A stretch of 64,000 bases of DNA from Denitrificimonas caeni DSM 24390 (GCF_000421765.1 NZ_ATXQ01000002.1:248001-312000), one strand, 5' to 3'; counted from the stretch's first letter, positions 37,506-48,279 are shown. Numbers and translations are program-made. The notes: generated by a model from the letters alone, not told the origin.

Positions 37506-40500
37506 TTAGAAGTTGCGTTTATAGAACAAATCCAATGAGTTAGCCAAACCACTGGCGGCTTCTAAATATAAGCGTTTGGTCAGCTCATAGCGCAGCGCCA
37601 AGGTACTGGCTGGCTCAAACACACCAACACCATAACGTAAGCTAATACGCTCACTGATACGCCCGCTGGCAACCACACTTGAGGTTAGACCACTGCCTTC
37701 ACTTTCTAACAAAAAGTCCTGCACGCCAAAAACTTCCGCCACTTTATTGGTAATCGGCGCAGTACCCATTAAACCTAAAGCTAATGCAGCTTGGGCCATC
37801 ACGTTACCGTCATCGCCGCCGCCTTGCAGTGGTCGTCCCAGTAGTAACCAAGACAAGGCTTGCTCTTGGCTCATCGCTGGTTTAGAAAAAATCTCACTGC
37901 GCGGTTGCGCAGCAGGGCCTGTTAACCGCAAACCTGCAGTGACATCACCGGTCACCCGCACCGCTTCAATGTCTAGAAAGGGCTGACTCAAAGGGCCGGC
38001 AAACAGCAAGCGTGCACGGCGCAACTCTAAACGTTGCCCATAGGCCCGATAGCGACCGTTGAGCAACTCCAGCATGCCTCGGCCGGCCAAATTGTCACCC
38101 ACTTGCAAGCGCCCACGCAGATCCGCATTTAAACCAAAGCCTGAGAACCGCAAACGCTCGGCACCCACATTTAACACAATATCCATCGCCACTTGTAAGC
38201 CTGCTTCTGGCTCTGCTTGGCCAATCACCCGCGCATCAGGCGAGATGCGCACTGCCTGTTCAGGTAATTGCGGAATGGTGATTAAACCTTTAGGCACCGC
38301 AACTTCACCACTGATAAACAAACGCTGATCTTTTAAGCTCAGATGCAAATCAGGAGCAACCTCGATATTGGCATAAGGCTCCACCTGTAAAGGCAACTGC
38401 TGCCCCTTGATGTCTACATCAACCAACAACTGCTGCGCCCATTCCAGACGGCCATTGATAGTGCCTGAGCCATTCTCACCGCTGCGCCAGCCACCGTTTA
38501 ACTGTAACTGCTCTCCCTTGATATCAGCGCGCAACTGCAGCTGCTCAAATGGCACCGGCAACTCACCACCACTGAGCTCAGCATCACGTACTTGCACAAA
38601 ACCTGTGATATAAGGCGCCAACAAAGTACCGGCCAAGCTGCCACGGCCTTCCAGCACACCCTCCAGGGTTTCTACTTGAGCAATAAAGGGACGTAACGCT
38701 GATAAATCAACGTCTTTGATTAAGAAATGCCCACGCAATTTTTTCTCTGTCGAACGCGGATCAATTTCAGCAAGCAGTTCCAACTGACCGCTGTCGACAC
38801 CTTGCACTAGCAGCTTAGAAACAATGTTTTGCGCGGTTAAGTCACTGCTAAGCTGCAGCGTTTGCCAAGCAAAGATTTGCCATTCTTCGTTATTTTTAAC
38901 ACGCAACTGGCCTTGTCCTGCGTCCAGTTTAACGGTGCCGAGCGGACCTTTATCCAGCAATTCAAGTTGGAAATCACCATTGACCTTGCCATCGACTTGC
39001 GCATCCTCTGGTAGCCAAGGCTGCAAGGTTGCCAACGGAAAATTCAGCAGATGGTAATCAATTTTAGTCTGTGGCAATAAGCGCTGCTCACCGGCACACA
39101 GACTTGACTGCCGATCTCTTAAGCAGTGCGCGGCGACTGTCAGTTCACCGTTTTTACGATAGTGAATTGCAGCTGGTTTTGCTAAAGCCCAGTTTTGCTC
39201 ATGACTGCTTAACAGTAACTGCTGCAACTGCCCAAGCCAGTTGCCGTCTTGTAGCGCACCGCTCAACTTGAGCTGAGTTTCCAGCAAAGGGCCAGCCAAA
39301 GATAACTCACCGCTATGCGCCTCGAGCGAGCCCTGGCCGTCAATGTGCAACACACCCAATTCATTGTCACCCAGCCAAATGCGTTCAGCATCGACACTGA
39401 GCTGTGCGTGCTGCTTGGGCAATAGTTCGCCATGCAGGTTAATTTTGCCTACCCGGTTACCTTGATAAGCAATGCCACTGCCCTGCAGCTGCGCCACCGC
39501 TAAAGGCTCAGTCAAAGTTCCGGATAGTTTAATCTCACCATTGGCTTTACCAGCCAGGCCTGGCCAGATTTGCACAAGACGTGGCAATTCAATCTGTAGC
39601 TCGCCAGCCAAACGCTGATCAATCTGCGCACTGCCATAAATTCGGTTATCGCCAAAGCGCAGATCAGCACGTTCTAGCAGCCAAACAGCAGTCTCTTGGT
39701 CTTGTTGCACACCCTGCAACTCAAGCGCCAACTGCGCTAAAGAGCCGCGCAACTTGCCATTTAAATCAGCCTTGGCATCGACTTGCAGCTGTTGATCGCG
39801 CAGAAAACCTTGGCTATGAATCTTGCCGGCCAGCTCACCAGGTAATTCCGCCACCCAATACGCCGGATTAAGTTTGCTAACAATGACATCCGCCAGCCAG
39901 TCAACACCGTCGACAAAGCCAACAGTTGCTGTGCCCTGCAAACGCCCTTGTCCAGCCTCTACCAGCAACTCGCTTAACTGAACCTGCTGAAGGTTACCGT
40001 CAAACGCTGTGGTTACGGTAAAAGCACCCGCAGGCCCAGTTAAATCACCATTGAGCTGGCCTTGATAATCCCCTGCTTTATAGCTGACCTGACCTGCTAA
40101 AGTTTGCAGTTGCACCGGGATATCTTCTTGTTCAAGCAAGCTGTACCAAGGGAAATCCTGCCACTGCACCTGCGCTTCAGCCTCTATCTCTCGCTGCCAA
40201 TTCACCGCTCCTGCAAGCGCAACAAACGCTTCCTCGCCAGCGCTTAAACGCAAAGCACGCAACTCTGCGCCACTGGCCTTAAGCAGTGCAGCAATGGTCA
40301 AGCGCATCTGTTCGGGCGTATTGGGCAACTGCGCCAGTCCAGCAATTTGATAGCCTTGTTGCAAGTCGCCGTTTAACTGCAGCAGCACATCAGCCAAAGT
40401 TAAGCTTGCAGGTAAATCTGCTACGGCTTTAAAAGATGGCACTTTAATAGATAACTGCGCCGGCAGGTTCGCATCGAGCGGCTGCAACTGCCCCTGCAGC

Positions 40501-41186
40501 TGTGCAACAAGATAACCCTGCGTTGTCGCATCGAGGATCAGCGCATGCAGACTGCCGCTCAGCTGCGCTTGCACATTGAGGTCTTCTGCATCAGGCATCG
40601 GCAGTTGTGCGCTGAGTTGTAAAGCCACTGGCCAATCACCGTTTGGCGTGATTTGACCTTTAGCTTGCAACGCATAGTCTTGGTACTTAAGCGCAATCTC
40701 GCCAACATCAATCACACCGTCCTGCCACTGTGCGCGCAAACCGGTATCACTGAGCAAGGACTCGCCATTGAGAATAAACTCACCCACCTGCACACGCTGT
40801 AATTCAATCGCAAAAGGCAGCTCTAGGCTGGGTAATTCAAGCGTGGCGGACGGCTCATCTTCAGCTTGTGCTGGCGGCAGAGTCAGTTCAAAACGCGCCA
40901 CTTCGAGCACATCCAAACATAAGGTGCTGCGCAACAAGCAACTGGGGCGAAACTGCATGTGCGCATCGTTAAGTTGCACGAATAGATCGTCTTGTTGCCA
41001 TTGCAATTGCTCAGCACGCCACTGCGTCAGCACGGCGCCTTGCCAACCTTGCACAGTCAAGCCTGGCACTTGATTGAGCAACCAACGGCTACCGCTTTGC
41101 GTCACCAGTAAGCTCACAGCCAAACCGAGCAGCAGCACAACCAGCAACAGCATACTCAAGACAATGCGAAGACTGATGTGCCTCAT
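37506..41186 (-). CDS. tamB: Translocation and assembly module subunit TamB
   Basis: 1226-residue AsmA-like inner-membrane-anchored protein that bridges the periplasm to TamA; linked to autotransporter assembly and to phospholipid transport to the outer membrane. An N-terminal TM helix (about residues 8-28) is followed by a long repetitive beta-strand region and the conserved C-terminal DUF490 domain, with GRLQVGDNLAGRGMLELLNG and a final ALRYELTKRLYLEAASG. It overlaps tamA by four bases. Length is close to E. coli TamB (1259). Confidence 0.94.
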   Translation of the reverse strand: MRHISLRIVLSMLLLVVLLLGLAVSLLVTQSGSRWLLNQVPGLTVQGWQGAVLTQWRAEQLQWQQDDLFVQLNDAHMQFRPSCLLRSTLCLDVLEVARFELTLPPAQAEDEPSATLELPSLELPFAIELQRVQVGEFILNGESLLSDTGLRAQWQDGVIDVGEIALKYQDYALQAKGQITPNGDWPVALQLSAQLPMPDAEDLNVQAQLSGSLHALILDATTQGYLVAQLQGQLQPLDANLPAQLSIKVPSFKAVADLPASLTLADVLLQLNGDLQQGYQIAGLAQLPNTPEQMRLTIAALLKASGAELRALRLSAGEEAFVALAGAVNWQREIEAEAQVQWQDFPWYSLLEQEDIPVQLQTLAGQVSYKAGDYQGQLNGDLTGPAGAFTVTTAFDGNLQQVQLSELLVEAGQGRLQGTATVGFVDGVDWLADVIVSKLNPAYWVAELPGELAGKIHSQGFLRDQQLQVDAKADLNGKLRGSLAQLALELQGVQQDQETAVWLLERADLRFGDNRIYGSAQIDQRLAGELQIELPRLVQIWPGLAGKANGEIKLSGTLTEPLAVAQLQGSGIAYQGNRVGKINLHGELLPKQHAQLSVDAERIWLGDNELGVLHIDGQGSLEAHSGELSLAGPLLETQLKLSGALQDGNWLGQLQQLLLSSHEQNWALAKPAAIHYRKNGELTVAAHCLRDRQSSLCAGEQRLLPQTKIDYHLLNFPLATLQPWLPEDAQVDGKVNGDFQLELLDKGPLGTVKLDAGQGQLRVKNNEEWQIFAWQTLQLSSDLTAQNIVSKLLVQGVDSGQLELLAEIDPRSTEKKLRGHFLIKDVDLSALRPFIAQVETLEGVLEGRGSLAGTLLAPYITGFVQVRDAELSGGELPVPFEQLQLRADIKGEQLQLNGGWRSGENGSGTINGRLEWAQQLLVDVDIKGQQLPLQVEPYANIEVAPDLHLSLKDQRLFISGEVAVPKGLITIPQLPEQAVRISPDARVIGQAEPEAGLQVAMDIVLNVGAERLRFSGFGLNADLRGRLQVGDNLAGRGMLELLNGRYRAYGQRLELRRARLLFAGPLSQPFLDIEAVRVTGDVTAGLRLTGPAAQPRSEIFSKPAMSQEQALSWLLLGRPLQGGGDDGNVMAQAALALGLMGTAPITNKVAEVFGVQDFLLESEGSGLTSSVVASGRISERISLRYGVGVFEPASTLALRYELTKRLYLEAASGLANSLDLFYKRNF

Positions 41187-42964
41187 AACTCAGGCCCCAT
41201 GGAGAAGTGGATGCGCCAGCCTTTGTCTTCATCGAAGGCATGAGCTAAGTCAAGGCGTAGCGGCCCAACTGGAGACACCCAGCGCACACCAAAACCAGCA
41301 CCTGTGTTCATTTTGTCGCCAAGCGAATTAAACGCATTACCTTGATCAACAAAAGTAGCGATGCGCCAACGCTCAGCAATGCTGTACTGGTACTCAAGGC
41401 TGCCAGCAAACATATAGCGACCACCTTCCCGATTACCTTGATCATCGCGTGGCGATAACGTCTGATAATCATAACCGCGCACGCTTTGGTCACCACCGGC
41501 AAAAAAGCGCAGTGATGGCGGAACCTTGTCATAACTATTCGTGCCAATTGCACCAACTTGCGCACGTCCCAGCACTCGGTGTTTATCGGCAAAAGTTAAC
41601 AAGCCTCGCGCAAGAGCAGTGACGTGCAGCACATCGGCATCGGCAACAAAGTCTTGTTTAGCGCCGCGCACATCCCACTGTAAACGGTAACCTTGGCTGG
41701 GATCTAAAGGCGAATCACTGCGCAACACCGAAAAACCAACACCTGGCATTAAAAAGCTGCTACGACCACTTTTGCCGTTTCGACCGAAATCATAATCCTC
41801 TTGTTCCCAGCGCAGCGAGACCACTCTGAGCCACTCACTGGGTAAACGCGCATGCCACTGCACACCAAGATTGATTAAGCGACTCTCAGCATCCACCAAT
41901 TCTTCACGCTGATAACCGCTAGAAAAGCGCAGGTAGTCGGTTAAAGGAGCAGCCAAAGGGATTTGATACCAAGTAGAAACGTTTTGCCGCGGCTTGGATA
42001 TTTCACTATCAAAACCGAGTTTATGCCCACTTGAGTTAACTCGGTGCCGCTCCCAACCTAAACGCCCACGCGGGCCAACATCGGTAGAAAAACCCAGACC
42101 AACACTGACAGTGCGCGGTTTGATCGCCTCTAAACTGACCTCAACAGGAATCTCGATAGGACCATCAGCGCTGCCGACTGCATCCACTCGCACCTGTTCA
42201 AAATAGCCCGTGGACTGCAGGTTTTGACTGAGCTTCGCAACTAACGCCGAGTTGTATGGCGTGCCTGGCGTAAAGGGCAGCAGACGCTCGAGCACATCTG
42301 GATCAATCTTGGCATGCTCAGAAAAACGGACTTCACCTAAGCGATAACGCGGACCACTTTCAAAGACTAAATGGATATCGGCAGCGCCGATTTGCGGATC
42401 AATGAGCAACTCACTTTTAGTGAAATCGGCAGCAAAAAAACCAAAACGCAGTGCCTGATTTTGCAACATGCTTTTCACATCGTCATAGGCGCTGTGATCA
42501 AGACGTGCACCGACCTTTAAGCGCTTATCATCTGGCACAGCAAAGGCTGGCAAATCGGCCGCTTCACCATTGACCTGAATATTAACTGTACGCAACCGCA
42601 CTGGCTCGCCACGCTCAACCTCGACATACAAAACCGGCTCATCGCCTTCACTGATGCGCACCACAATCTGAGTTTGATAGTAACCAAGCGCCTGACTGGC
42701 TTTTTCGGCTTGCTGCTGAACTACTCGTTTCGCCGCTTGCAAAGTTTTAACATCGCCTTGCGAAAGGTTGGCTATATAGGCCTCAATATTTTTTTTCAGT
42801 AGCGCACTTTTAGGCGTAACCTGCACCTCTACACGGTTTGCTGCATAGACCACTGAGCCCAGTATTGAAATCGCGCTACAGAATAAAACAACCCAGAAAA
42901 AACGCAGATAGTGAAAAAAAATACAACACAATACACTCTGGGCTCTCGTTTCTAATCTACTCAT
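41183..42964 (-). CDS. tamA: Translocation and assembly module subunit TamA
   Basis: Omp85-family outer-membrane protein of 593 residues. A signal sequence (hydrophobic FFWVVLFCSAISILGSVVYA) is followed by three POTRA domains (about residues 45-290) and a 16-strand barrel with the surface-antigen motifs FFAGGDQSVRGYDYQTL and GFGVRWVSPVGPLRLDLA. The N-terminal extension before the signal is somewhat long, so the true start may be later. It is 11 bp after the diguanylate cyclase and overlaps tamB. Confidence 0.94.
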   Translation of the reverse strand: MSRLETRAQSVLCCIFFHYLRFFWVVLFCSAISILGSVVYAANRVEVQVTPKSALLKKNIEAYIANLSQGDVKTLQAAKRVVQQQAEKASQALGYYQTQIVVRISEGDEPVLYVEVERGEPVRLRTVNIQVNGEAADLPAFAVPDDKRLKVGARLDHSAYDDVKSMLQNQALRFGFFAADFTKSELLIDPQIGAADIHLVFESGPRYRLGEVRFSEHAKIDPDVLERLLPFTPGTPYNSALVAKLSQNLQSTGYFEQVRVDAVGSADGPIEIPVEVSLEAIKPRTVSVGLGFSTDVGPRGRLGWERHRVNSSGHKLGFDSEISKPRQNVSTWYQIPLAAPLTDYLRFSSGYQREELVDAESRLINLGVQWHARLPSEWLRVVSLRWEQEDYDFGRNGKSGRSSFLMPGVGFSVLRSDSPLDPSQGYRLQWDVRGAKQDFVADADVLHVTALARGLLTFADKHRVLGRAQVGAIGTNSYDKVPPSLRFFAGGDQSVRGYDYQTLSPRDDQGNREGGRYMFAGSLEYQYSIAERWRIATFVDQGNAFNSLGDKMNTGAGFGVRWVSPVGPLRLDLAHAFDEDKGWRIHFSMGPEL

Positions 42965-42975
42965 TTAAACAACCA

Positions 42976-44541
42976 TCACGACGCTATCGTTGCACTGTCA
43001 TGCACCCGATTACGCCCAGCTTTTTTTGCAGAGTAGAGGGCAAGGTCTGCACTGTTCGTCACTTCAGTAATACTTGCTTGCCCTGGTATCCAGCTCGACA
43101 CACCAAATGAGAGGGTGACAGCTTGCCCAATACTCGGACAAACATCACCGGCAATACGTAGGCGCAGTCGCTCAGCAGCGCTCTTCGCAAGATTCAAGTC
43201 GGTATGGGGTAATAACAGCATAAATTCTTCACCGCCAACGCGACAGACAAGATCACCTTCACGAGAGGATTCAAGCATATGCTTGGCGACAAACTGCAAA
43301 ACTTGATCACCTATAGCATGACCAAAGGTATCATTCACCTGTTTAAAATGATCAATATCACACATAATTACCGAAAAAGGCTGTCGCTCAGCCTCCCATT
43401 CATTCAGCGTCGCTTGCATGCCGCGTCGATTTATCAAGCCGGTTAAGGGATCGGTAATATTTTCCATGCTCAGCTTACCCATCTTTTTATTCAGACCGGC
43501 CAAGCCCCTCAGCAACGCACGCCGCAGCTGTGACGCTTCAAAATACCACGCATGAATGCTAGCAATCTGTGCATTCATATTGGGCTTATCTAAAGATTCT
43601 GCGCTGCGTGCCAACTGCCAAAGTGGTCGAGAAATCCACTTTGACATCACCCATACCACGAACATAATCAGTAAAAAAAACGGGAAACTGTATTTCGCCA
43701 CAGATAACATCTGTTGATTCATCCCCGACAACGTGGCATTCAAGGTGCGTTGCGTCACCACGCCCCAGCCAGCACGGGGTACCGAAGCATAGCCCGCTAA
43801 CATCGCAATGTTTTGTGAGTTATTAAGCTGCATGCTACCAGACTGACCGGAAATCACCTGCTCTATCACAGGGTTACCTAAAACAATCTCACCCACGCGC
43901 TCAGATTCTTGGTGATAAATCAGCTTAGAGCTTTGATCAACCACATAAATATAAGCTTCATTAGAATGATAGTGTCGACCTATTAGAGACTGTAAGATGC
44001 TTTCTTCATGCAGATAAATGGTCCCACCAATAAAACCTAAATACTCATCTTTTGCATCAAATACAGGATGAGAAATAAATATCAATAAGCGACCTGTTAC
44101 TGAAACATAAGGTGTGCTGATCAGAGGCTTACGTTCACGAAGTGCTTGCTTAGCACCTGGGCTGTCAATTTTATTGCCAAGTAAGTCTAAGGCTTTGGGT
44201 GTCACTGCAAGCGCTGTACCCTGAGTATTAATCACCCAGACCGAGTTAAAGCTGTCTGTTTGTTGTTTTAAACGAGTAACAATATGCTCAAGTTTAGCGG
44301 GATCCTGTTCAGCCAGCACCACGTCTTTTGCTGCAAAGGCTAGCTGTTGCTGCGCGGCAGACAAAAAATCCTCAATGCTATTGGCCATCTTAGCAGCGTA
44401 GGCTTGGTTGGTTTCTAACGTTTGCGCAATAAGTAGCTCACGCTGAGTTTGATGACTGGTGTAGAACGTATTCGCCAACACCAACATTGCTGTAGAGACC
44501 GTTAACAATAAAATCAATTGGCGTAAATTTAATTTCCACAT
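42976..44541 (-). CDS. Membrane diguanylate cyclase with Cache sensor
   Basis: 521-residue c-di-GMP synthase. TM1 (about 7-25), a large periplasmic dCache-like domain (about 30-270), TM2 (about 280-300), a short HAMP-like linker and a C-terminal GGDEF domain. The active site is RVGGEEFMLLLP, a functional GGEEF variant, and an RxxD product-inhibition site (REGD) stands five residues before it. DIDHFKQVNDTFGH supplies the metal and substrate residues. The sensor ligand is unknown. It lies upstream of tamA on the same strand. Confidence 0.93.
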   Translation of the reverse strand: MWKLNLRQLILLLTVSTAMLVLANTFYTSHQTQRELLIAQTLETNQAYAAKMANSIEDFLSAAQQQLAFAAKDVVLAEQDPAKLEHIVTRLKQQTDSFNSVWVINTQGTALAVTPKALDLLGNKIDSPGAKQALRERKPLISTPYVSVTGRLLIFISHPVFDAKDEYLGFIGGTIYLHEESILQSLIGRHYHSNEAYIYVVDQSSKLIYHQESERVGEIVLGNPVIEQVISGQSGSMQLNNSQNIAMLAGYASVPRAGWGVVTQRTLNATLSGMNQQMLSVAKYSFPFFLLIMFVVWVMSKWISRPLWQLARSAESLDKPNMNAQIASIHAWYFEASQLRRALLRGLAGLNKKMGKLSMENITDPLTGLINRRGMQATLNEWEAERQPFSVIMCDIDHFKQVNDTFGHAIGDQVLQFVAKHMLESSREGDLVCRVGGEEFMLLLPHTDLNLAKSAAERLRLRIAGDVCPSIGQAVTLSFGVSSWIPGQASITEVTNSADLALYSAKKAGRNRVHDSATIAS

Positions 44542-44706
44542 GCAATGCTGGCTTCCAACGCTGTTTTGGATGATTGTTCAAGATGTGACTAACAGGAACA
44601 CTTGGCGCAGCATAGCCAGATAATCGCTCAAGCTCTACGATTTAGTTATCCTTAGCGGCTTAACTTCATGCTCTACTCGTTTTTTCGTTCACCTATAAGG
44701 CGTCTT

Positions 44707-45522
44707 ATGAAACTCATTTCTTTCAACATCAATGGCCTACGCGCACGCCCACACCAATTGGCAGAGTTAATTGCAACTCATCAACCCGATGTTATCGGCT
44801 TGCAAGAAATCAAGGTAGCAGATGAGCAGTTTCCTGAACAGATGGTACGTGATTTAGGCTATGAGGTTCATTATCACGGTCAGAAAGGCCATTACGGTGT
44901 TGCTCTGTTATCACGTTTAAAACCCTTAGCCATCCATAAAGGTTTCCCAGATGACGAAGACGACGCCCAGCGCCGCTTTATTTGGGGCGTTTATGCTGAC
45001 AGTAATGGCACACCCATTACTGTGATGAATGGCTATTTTCCACAAGGCGAAAATATTAGCCATCCGACCAAGTTTCCAGACAAGATTAAATTCTATGCTG
45101 ACTTACAAAATTTGCTTGAGACCCGCTTCACCCAAGAGGATGCCTTAGTGGTCATGGGTGATTTTAATATCTCCCCGCAAGATTGCGATATTGGCATTGG
45201 CGAGCACAATGCTAAGCGCTGGTTAAAAACCGGTAAATGCAGTTTTCAACCCCAAGAGCGCGAGTGGTTACAAAAGCTTAAAGACTGGGGACTCGTCGAC
45301 AGTTTCCGTTATTTGCACCCAACTGTGGATGATCAATTTAGTTGGTTTGATTACCGTAGCCGTGGCTTCGAAGATCAGCCAAAACGTGGTTTACGCATTG
45401 ATCTGATTATGGTTAGCCCAGCTCTGAAGCCGCGTTTACTCAATGCTGGTATTGATTACCAACTGCGCAGCATGGAAAAACCTTCTGATCACGCGCCCAT
45501 TTGGTTAGAACTGCAGGCTTAA
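44707..45522 (+). CDS. xthA: Exodeoxyribonuclease III
   Basis: AP endonuclease and 3'-5' exonuclease in base-excision repair, 271 residues. Motifs include [29 protein letters not shown] (metal-binding Glu), [11 protein letters not shown] and the catalytic [12 protein letters not shown] at the C-terminus. The start at 44707 gives the standard N-terminus and follows AAGG. Monocistronic. Confidence 0.97.
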   Translation: MKLISFNINGLRARPHQLAELIATHQPDVIGLQEIKVADEQFPEQMVRDLGYEVHYHGQKGHYGVALLSRLKPLAIHKGFPDDEDDAQRRFIWGVYADSNGTPITVMNGYFPQGENISHPTKFPDKIKFYADLQNLLETRFTQEDALVVMGDFNISPQDCDIGIGEHNAKRWLKTGKCSFQPQEREWLQKLKDWGLVDSFRYLHPTVDDQFSWFDYRSRGFEDQPKRGLRIDLIMVSPALKPRLLNAGIDYQLRSMEKPSDHAPIWLELQA

Positions 45523-45660
45523 CTATCATCATAATGAAAATCAATAAAGCATTAACACTAATAGTGATAACAAATCTATAAGGCTTGAGGATCAACGCTT
45601 CGGCCATTAGATTAAGGGATTGAATGCTACTCAGCTATTTTATAAACATAAGGGCGAGAT

Positions 45661-46728
45661 ATGACCATTGCCGATCAAACAATCCAAGCGCGTGAAGGTG
45701 AAGAGCTTGATGCTGCAGTGATTGCACGCTACCTCAAGCCACACCTCCCTCACTTAACAGGCGAACCAACAATTCGCCAGTTTCCTGGCGGTGCGTCAAA
45801 TCTCACCTATTTACTCTCTTATCCTGAGCAAGATTTAGTCCTGCGCCGCCCGCCGCTGGGTAAAAAAGCCAAATCAGCACATGATATGGGGCGCGAGTTT
45901 CTGATTCTTAACCGTCTCAATGATGGTTTTCCTTATTGCCCAAAAGCCTATGTGCACTGCACTGACCCGTCAGTGATTGGTGATGAGTTTTATGTGATGC
46001 AGCGCGTTGAAGGCACCATCTTGCGCTCTGACATTCCTGCTGAGTTAAATTTAACGGCAGAAAAAACTAAAGCGCTGTGTGAAAGTTTCATCGACAAAAT
46101 GGTTGAATTGCACCAAGTAGACTATGAGGCCTGTGGTCTTGCAGAACTGGGCAAACCTGAAGGTTATGTTGAGCGACAAATCAGTGGTTGGAGCGATCGT
46201 TATGAAAAAGCTCTAACGCCGGATGCGCCACTCTGGACTGACGTAAAAGCTTGGCTCAATGAAAAAATGCCAGCCGACCATCCTAAGCCAGGGATTATTC
46301 ATAACGATTACCGTTTTGATAACGTGATTCTTGATCCCGATAACCCAATGCAAATCATTGGTGTGCTGGATTGGGAAATGACCACTATTGGCGACCCTTT
46401 AATGGATTTAGGCAACACCCTGGCCTATTGGATTGAAGCAACAGACCCTGCTCCAGTACAGATGATGCGGCGTCAGCCAAGCAATGCACCGGGCATGCTG
46501 ACCCGTCAAGAATTTGTCGATTACTACGCGAAAAAATCCGGGATTGAAATCCCGTACTTTGACTTTTATTACACCTACGGCTTATTCCGCTTAGCCGGTA
46601 TTGTGCAGCAGATTTACTACCGTTTTTATCACGGGCAAACCAAAGACAAACGCTTTGCATCCTTTGTACAGCTCAATGCTTTGTTAGAACAAATGGCGCT
46701 TAACGTCATAAAAAAATCAACGCTATAA
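45661..46728 (+). CDS. APH/ACAD10-like phosphotransferase-family protein
   Basis: 355-residue protein with an aminoglycoside-phosphotransferase fold of the type found in ACAD10/11 proteins, which act on hydroxyacyl substrates. Visible are GGASNLTYLLSYPEQDLVLR near residue 42, the catalytic loop IIHNDYRFDNVILDP (Asp/Asn) near 213 and the DFG-like VLDWEMTTIGDPLMDLG. It is followed 22 bp later by an SDR, a pair often seen with acyl-CoA dehydrogenases in pseudomonads. An antibiotic-resistance role is unlikely. Substrate is inferred only. Confidence 0.85.
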   Translation: MTIADQTIQAREGEELDAAVIARYLKPHLPHLTGEPTIRQFPGGASNLTYLLSYPEQDLVLRRPPLGKKAKSAHDMGREFLILNRLNDGFPYCPKAYVHCTDPSVIGDEFYVMQRVEGTILRSDIPAELNLTAEKTKALCESFIDKMVELHQVDYEACGLAELGKPEGYVERQISGWSDRYEKALTPDAPLWTDVKAWLNEKMPADHPKPGIIHNDYRFDNVILDPDNPMQIIGVLDWEMTTIGDPLMDLGNTLAYWIEATDPAPVQMMRRQPSNAPGMLTRQEFVDYYAKKSGIEIPYFDFYYTYGLFRLAGIVQQIYYRFYHGQTKDKRFASFVQLNALLEQMALNVIKKSTL

Positions 46729-46750
46729 CGCCACTTCCAAGGGGAAAACC

Positions 46751-47518
46751 ATGTCTAAAACTACAATATTTGATCTCGATGGAAAGATTGCTTTTGTCTC
46801 TGGTGCCAGTCGCGGCATCGGTGCTGCGATTGCCCAGTTACTGGCGCAACAAGGCGCACATGTGATTGTTTCCAGTCGTCGCATTGAAAGCTGTGAAGAA
46901 GTGGTTGCAACCATTACTGCTGCAGGCGGAAAAGCCACAGCGATGGCTTGCCATATCGGCGAAATGGAGCAAATCAGTGCCGTGTTTGCGCAGATTCGTG
47001 AGCAGTTTGGTCGTCTGGATATTTTAGTAAATAACGCCGCCGCGAACCCACACTTCGGTAATATTTTAGATACCGATCTCGGCGCATTCCAAAAAACCGT
47101 TGATGTCAATATTCGTGGTTATTTCTTTATGTCAGTCGAAGCTGGCAAATTGATGCGTGAGCATGGCGGCGGTAGCATTATTAACGTTGCTTCAGTCAAT
47201 GGCGTATCGCCTGGACAGTTGCAAGGTATTTACTCGGTGACCAAAGCCGCGGTCATTAGCATGACCAAAGCGTTCGCCAAAGATTGTGCGTCTTTTGGCA
47301 TTCGTTGCAATGCTCTGCTGCCAGGTTTAACCGATACCAAGTTTGCTTCAGCCCTGACTTCAAATGAAACTATTTTGAAACACGCCTTGCAAATCATCCC
47401 ACTCAAGCGTGTGGCTAATCCAAGCGAAATGGCTGGTGCCGTGCTCTACCTCGCCAGCGATGCCTCAAGCTACACCACTGGCACAACCCTAACCGTGGAC
47501 GGTGGTATGTTGGCTTAA
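46751..47518 (+). CDS. Short-chain dehydrogenase/reductase
   Basis: Classical SDR of 255 residues. NAD(P)-binding SGASRGIGAAIA near residue 17, structural NNAAANP near 92, catalytic Ser in INVASVNG and Tyr-Lys in YSVTKAAV near 158, plus the C-terminal TTGTTLTVDGGMLA. It is preceded by a good AAGGGG site and is probably co-transcribed with the phosphotransferase-fold gene. The substrate cannot be read from sequence; an acyl or hydroxyacyl compound is plausible from context. Confidence 0.9.
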   Translation: MSKTTIFDLDGKIAFVSGASRGIGAAIAQLLAQQGAHVIVSSRRIESCEEVVATITAAGGKATAMACHIGEMEQISAVFAQIREQFGRLDILVNNAAANPHFGNILDTDLGAFQKTVDVNIRGYFFMSVEAGKLMREHGGGSIINVASVNGVSPGQLQGIYSVTKAAVISMTKAFAKDCASFGIRCNALLPGLTDTKFASALTSNETILKHALQIIPLKRVANPSEMAGAVLYLASDASSYTTGTTLTVDGGMLA

Positions 47519-47545
47519 GTCATAACACAGTAGTTCTCTGCTTTT

Positions 47546-47588
47546 ATGCGTTCTAACCCACTGATATTCTGCGGTTAGAGCGCATTTT
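47546..47588 (+). terminator. Rho-independent terminator after the SDR
   Basis: A 13-bp stem (ATGCGTTCTAACC with GGTTAGAGCGCAT, one G-U pair), a 14-base loop and a TTTT tail, 28 bp after the SDR stop. Confidence 0.8.
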
Positions 47589-47615
47589 GCTTTCTAGGCT
47601 CTGGCGGACTGCGCT

Positions 47616-47639
47616 TGGGAGCGCGGGCGGCCCGCCCGC
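47616..47639 (-). repeat. GC-rich 24-bp hairpin repeat, copy a
   Basis: Minus-strand match to the consensus GCGGGCGAGCCGCCCGCGCT plus CCCA. The first part is a 7-bp hairpin GCGGGCG/CGCCCGC. Confidence 0.75.
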
Positions 47640-47688
47640 AACAGCTAACAACACCAAGCCGGCTGAAAATATTTAAGTGAGTCGCACC

Positions 47689-47779
47689 GCGCTGCAGCTG
47701 CTTTTCCGTCGATGAACCCATCCAGGGTTCAACTCCGGCGCTACGCCATCCATGGCTTCGCTCATCACAACTACAGCGC
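47689..47779 (-). repeat. Structured repeat copy 1 (type II inner hairpin)
   Basis: On the minus strand a 12-bp outer stem (GCGCTGTAGTTG with CAGCTGCAGCGC, two T-G wobbles) encloses hairpin GCCA-TGGA-TGGC and hairpin GAACCC/GGGTTC on a CCG/CGG base. Member of the eight-copy family described under findings. Confidence 0.85.
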
Positions 47780-48006
47780 AGCACTCTTTGACTATTTGCA
47801 TTGTTTGCAGAACCCTTATCTTGTGCTTGCGAGTACGCTTTCCTAAAAGCTGTCCACATAAATTGTACTGATTTTTCTATTCCGACATGAACAGCACACC
47901 CAAAGCGGGCGAGCCGTCCGCGCTCCCAGGCAGTGCAAACACAAACGATACCTGCGCAAAAAAATAGAGACATGCGCACGTCTAACGAACAACACAAAGA
48001 GTCAAA

Positions 48007-48109
48007 GCGAGCTGTACTGGGTCTGTGACAAGCGTAGCCATGGATGGCGCAGCGCCCGAATCGAGACAGGATGTCTTGCTGAGGGAAAAACAGATTCAGT
48101 ACAGCTCGC
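48007..48109 (+). repeat. Structured repeat copy 2 (type I inner hairpin)
   Basis: 19-bp outer stem GCGAGCTGTACTGGGTCTG with CAGATTCAGTACAGCTCGC, whose only departures are two G-U pairs. It encloses GCCA-TGGA-TGGC and CGAGACA/TGTCTTG (one G-U) on a CCC/GGG base. Confidence 0.88.
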
Positions 48110-48279
48110 ACTGCCAATACGTAAACCGCTTTGAACAATAAGCAAAGTCTGCAGGTGTGTTTATCACACAGCGTGTTGCGGACAAGCCGCTTGCGCTCCC
48201 AGACAGTGCAAACGCAAACGATACCTGCGCAAAACAATAGAGACATGCGCACGCCTAACGAACAGCACAAAAGGTCAAA

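Noticed and set aside
45661-46728. Aminoglycoside resistance gene
   Set aside because: The fold is shared, but motifs and the neighbouring SDR fit the ACAD10-like metabolic group better.
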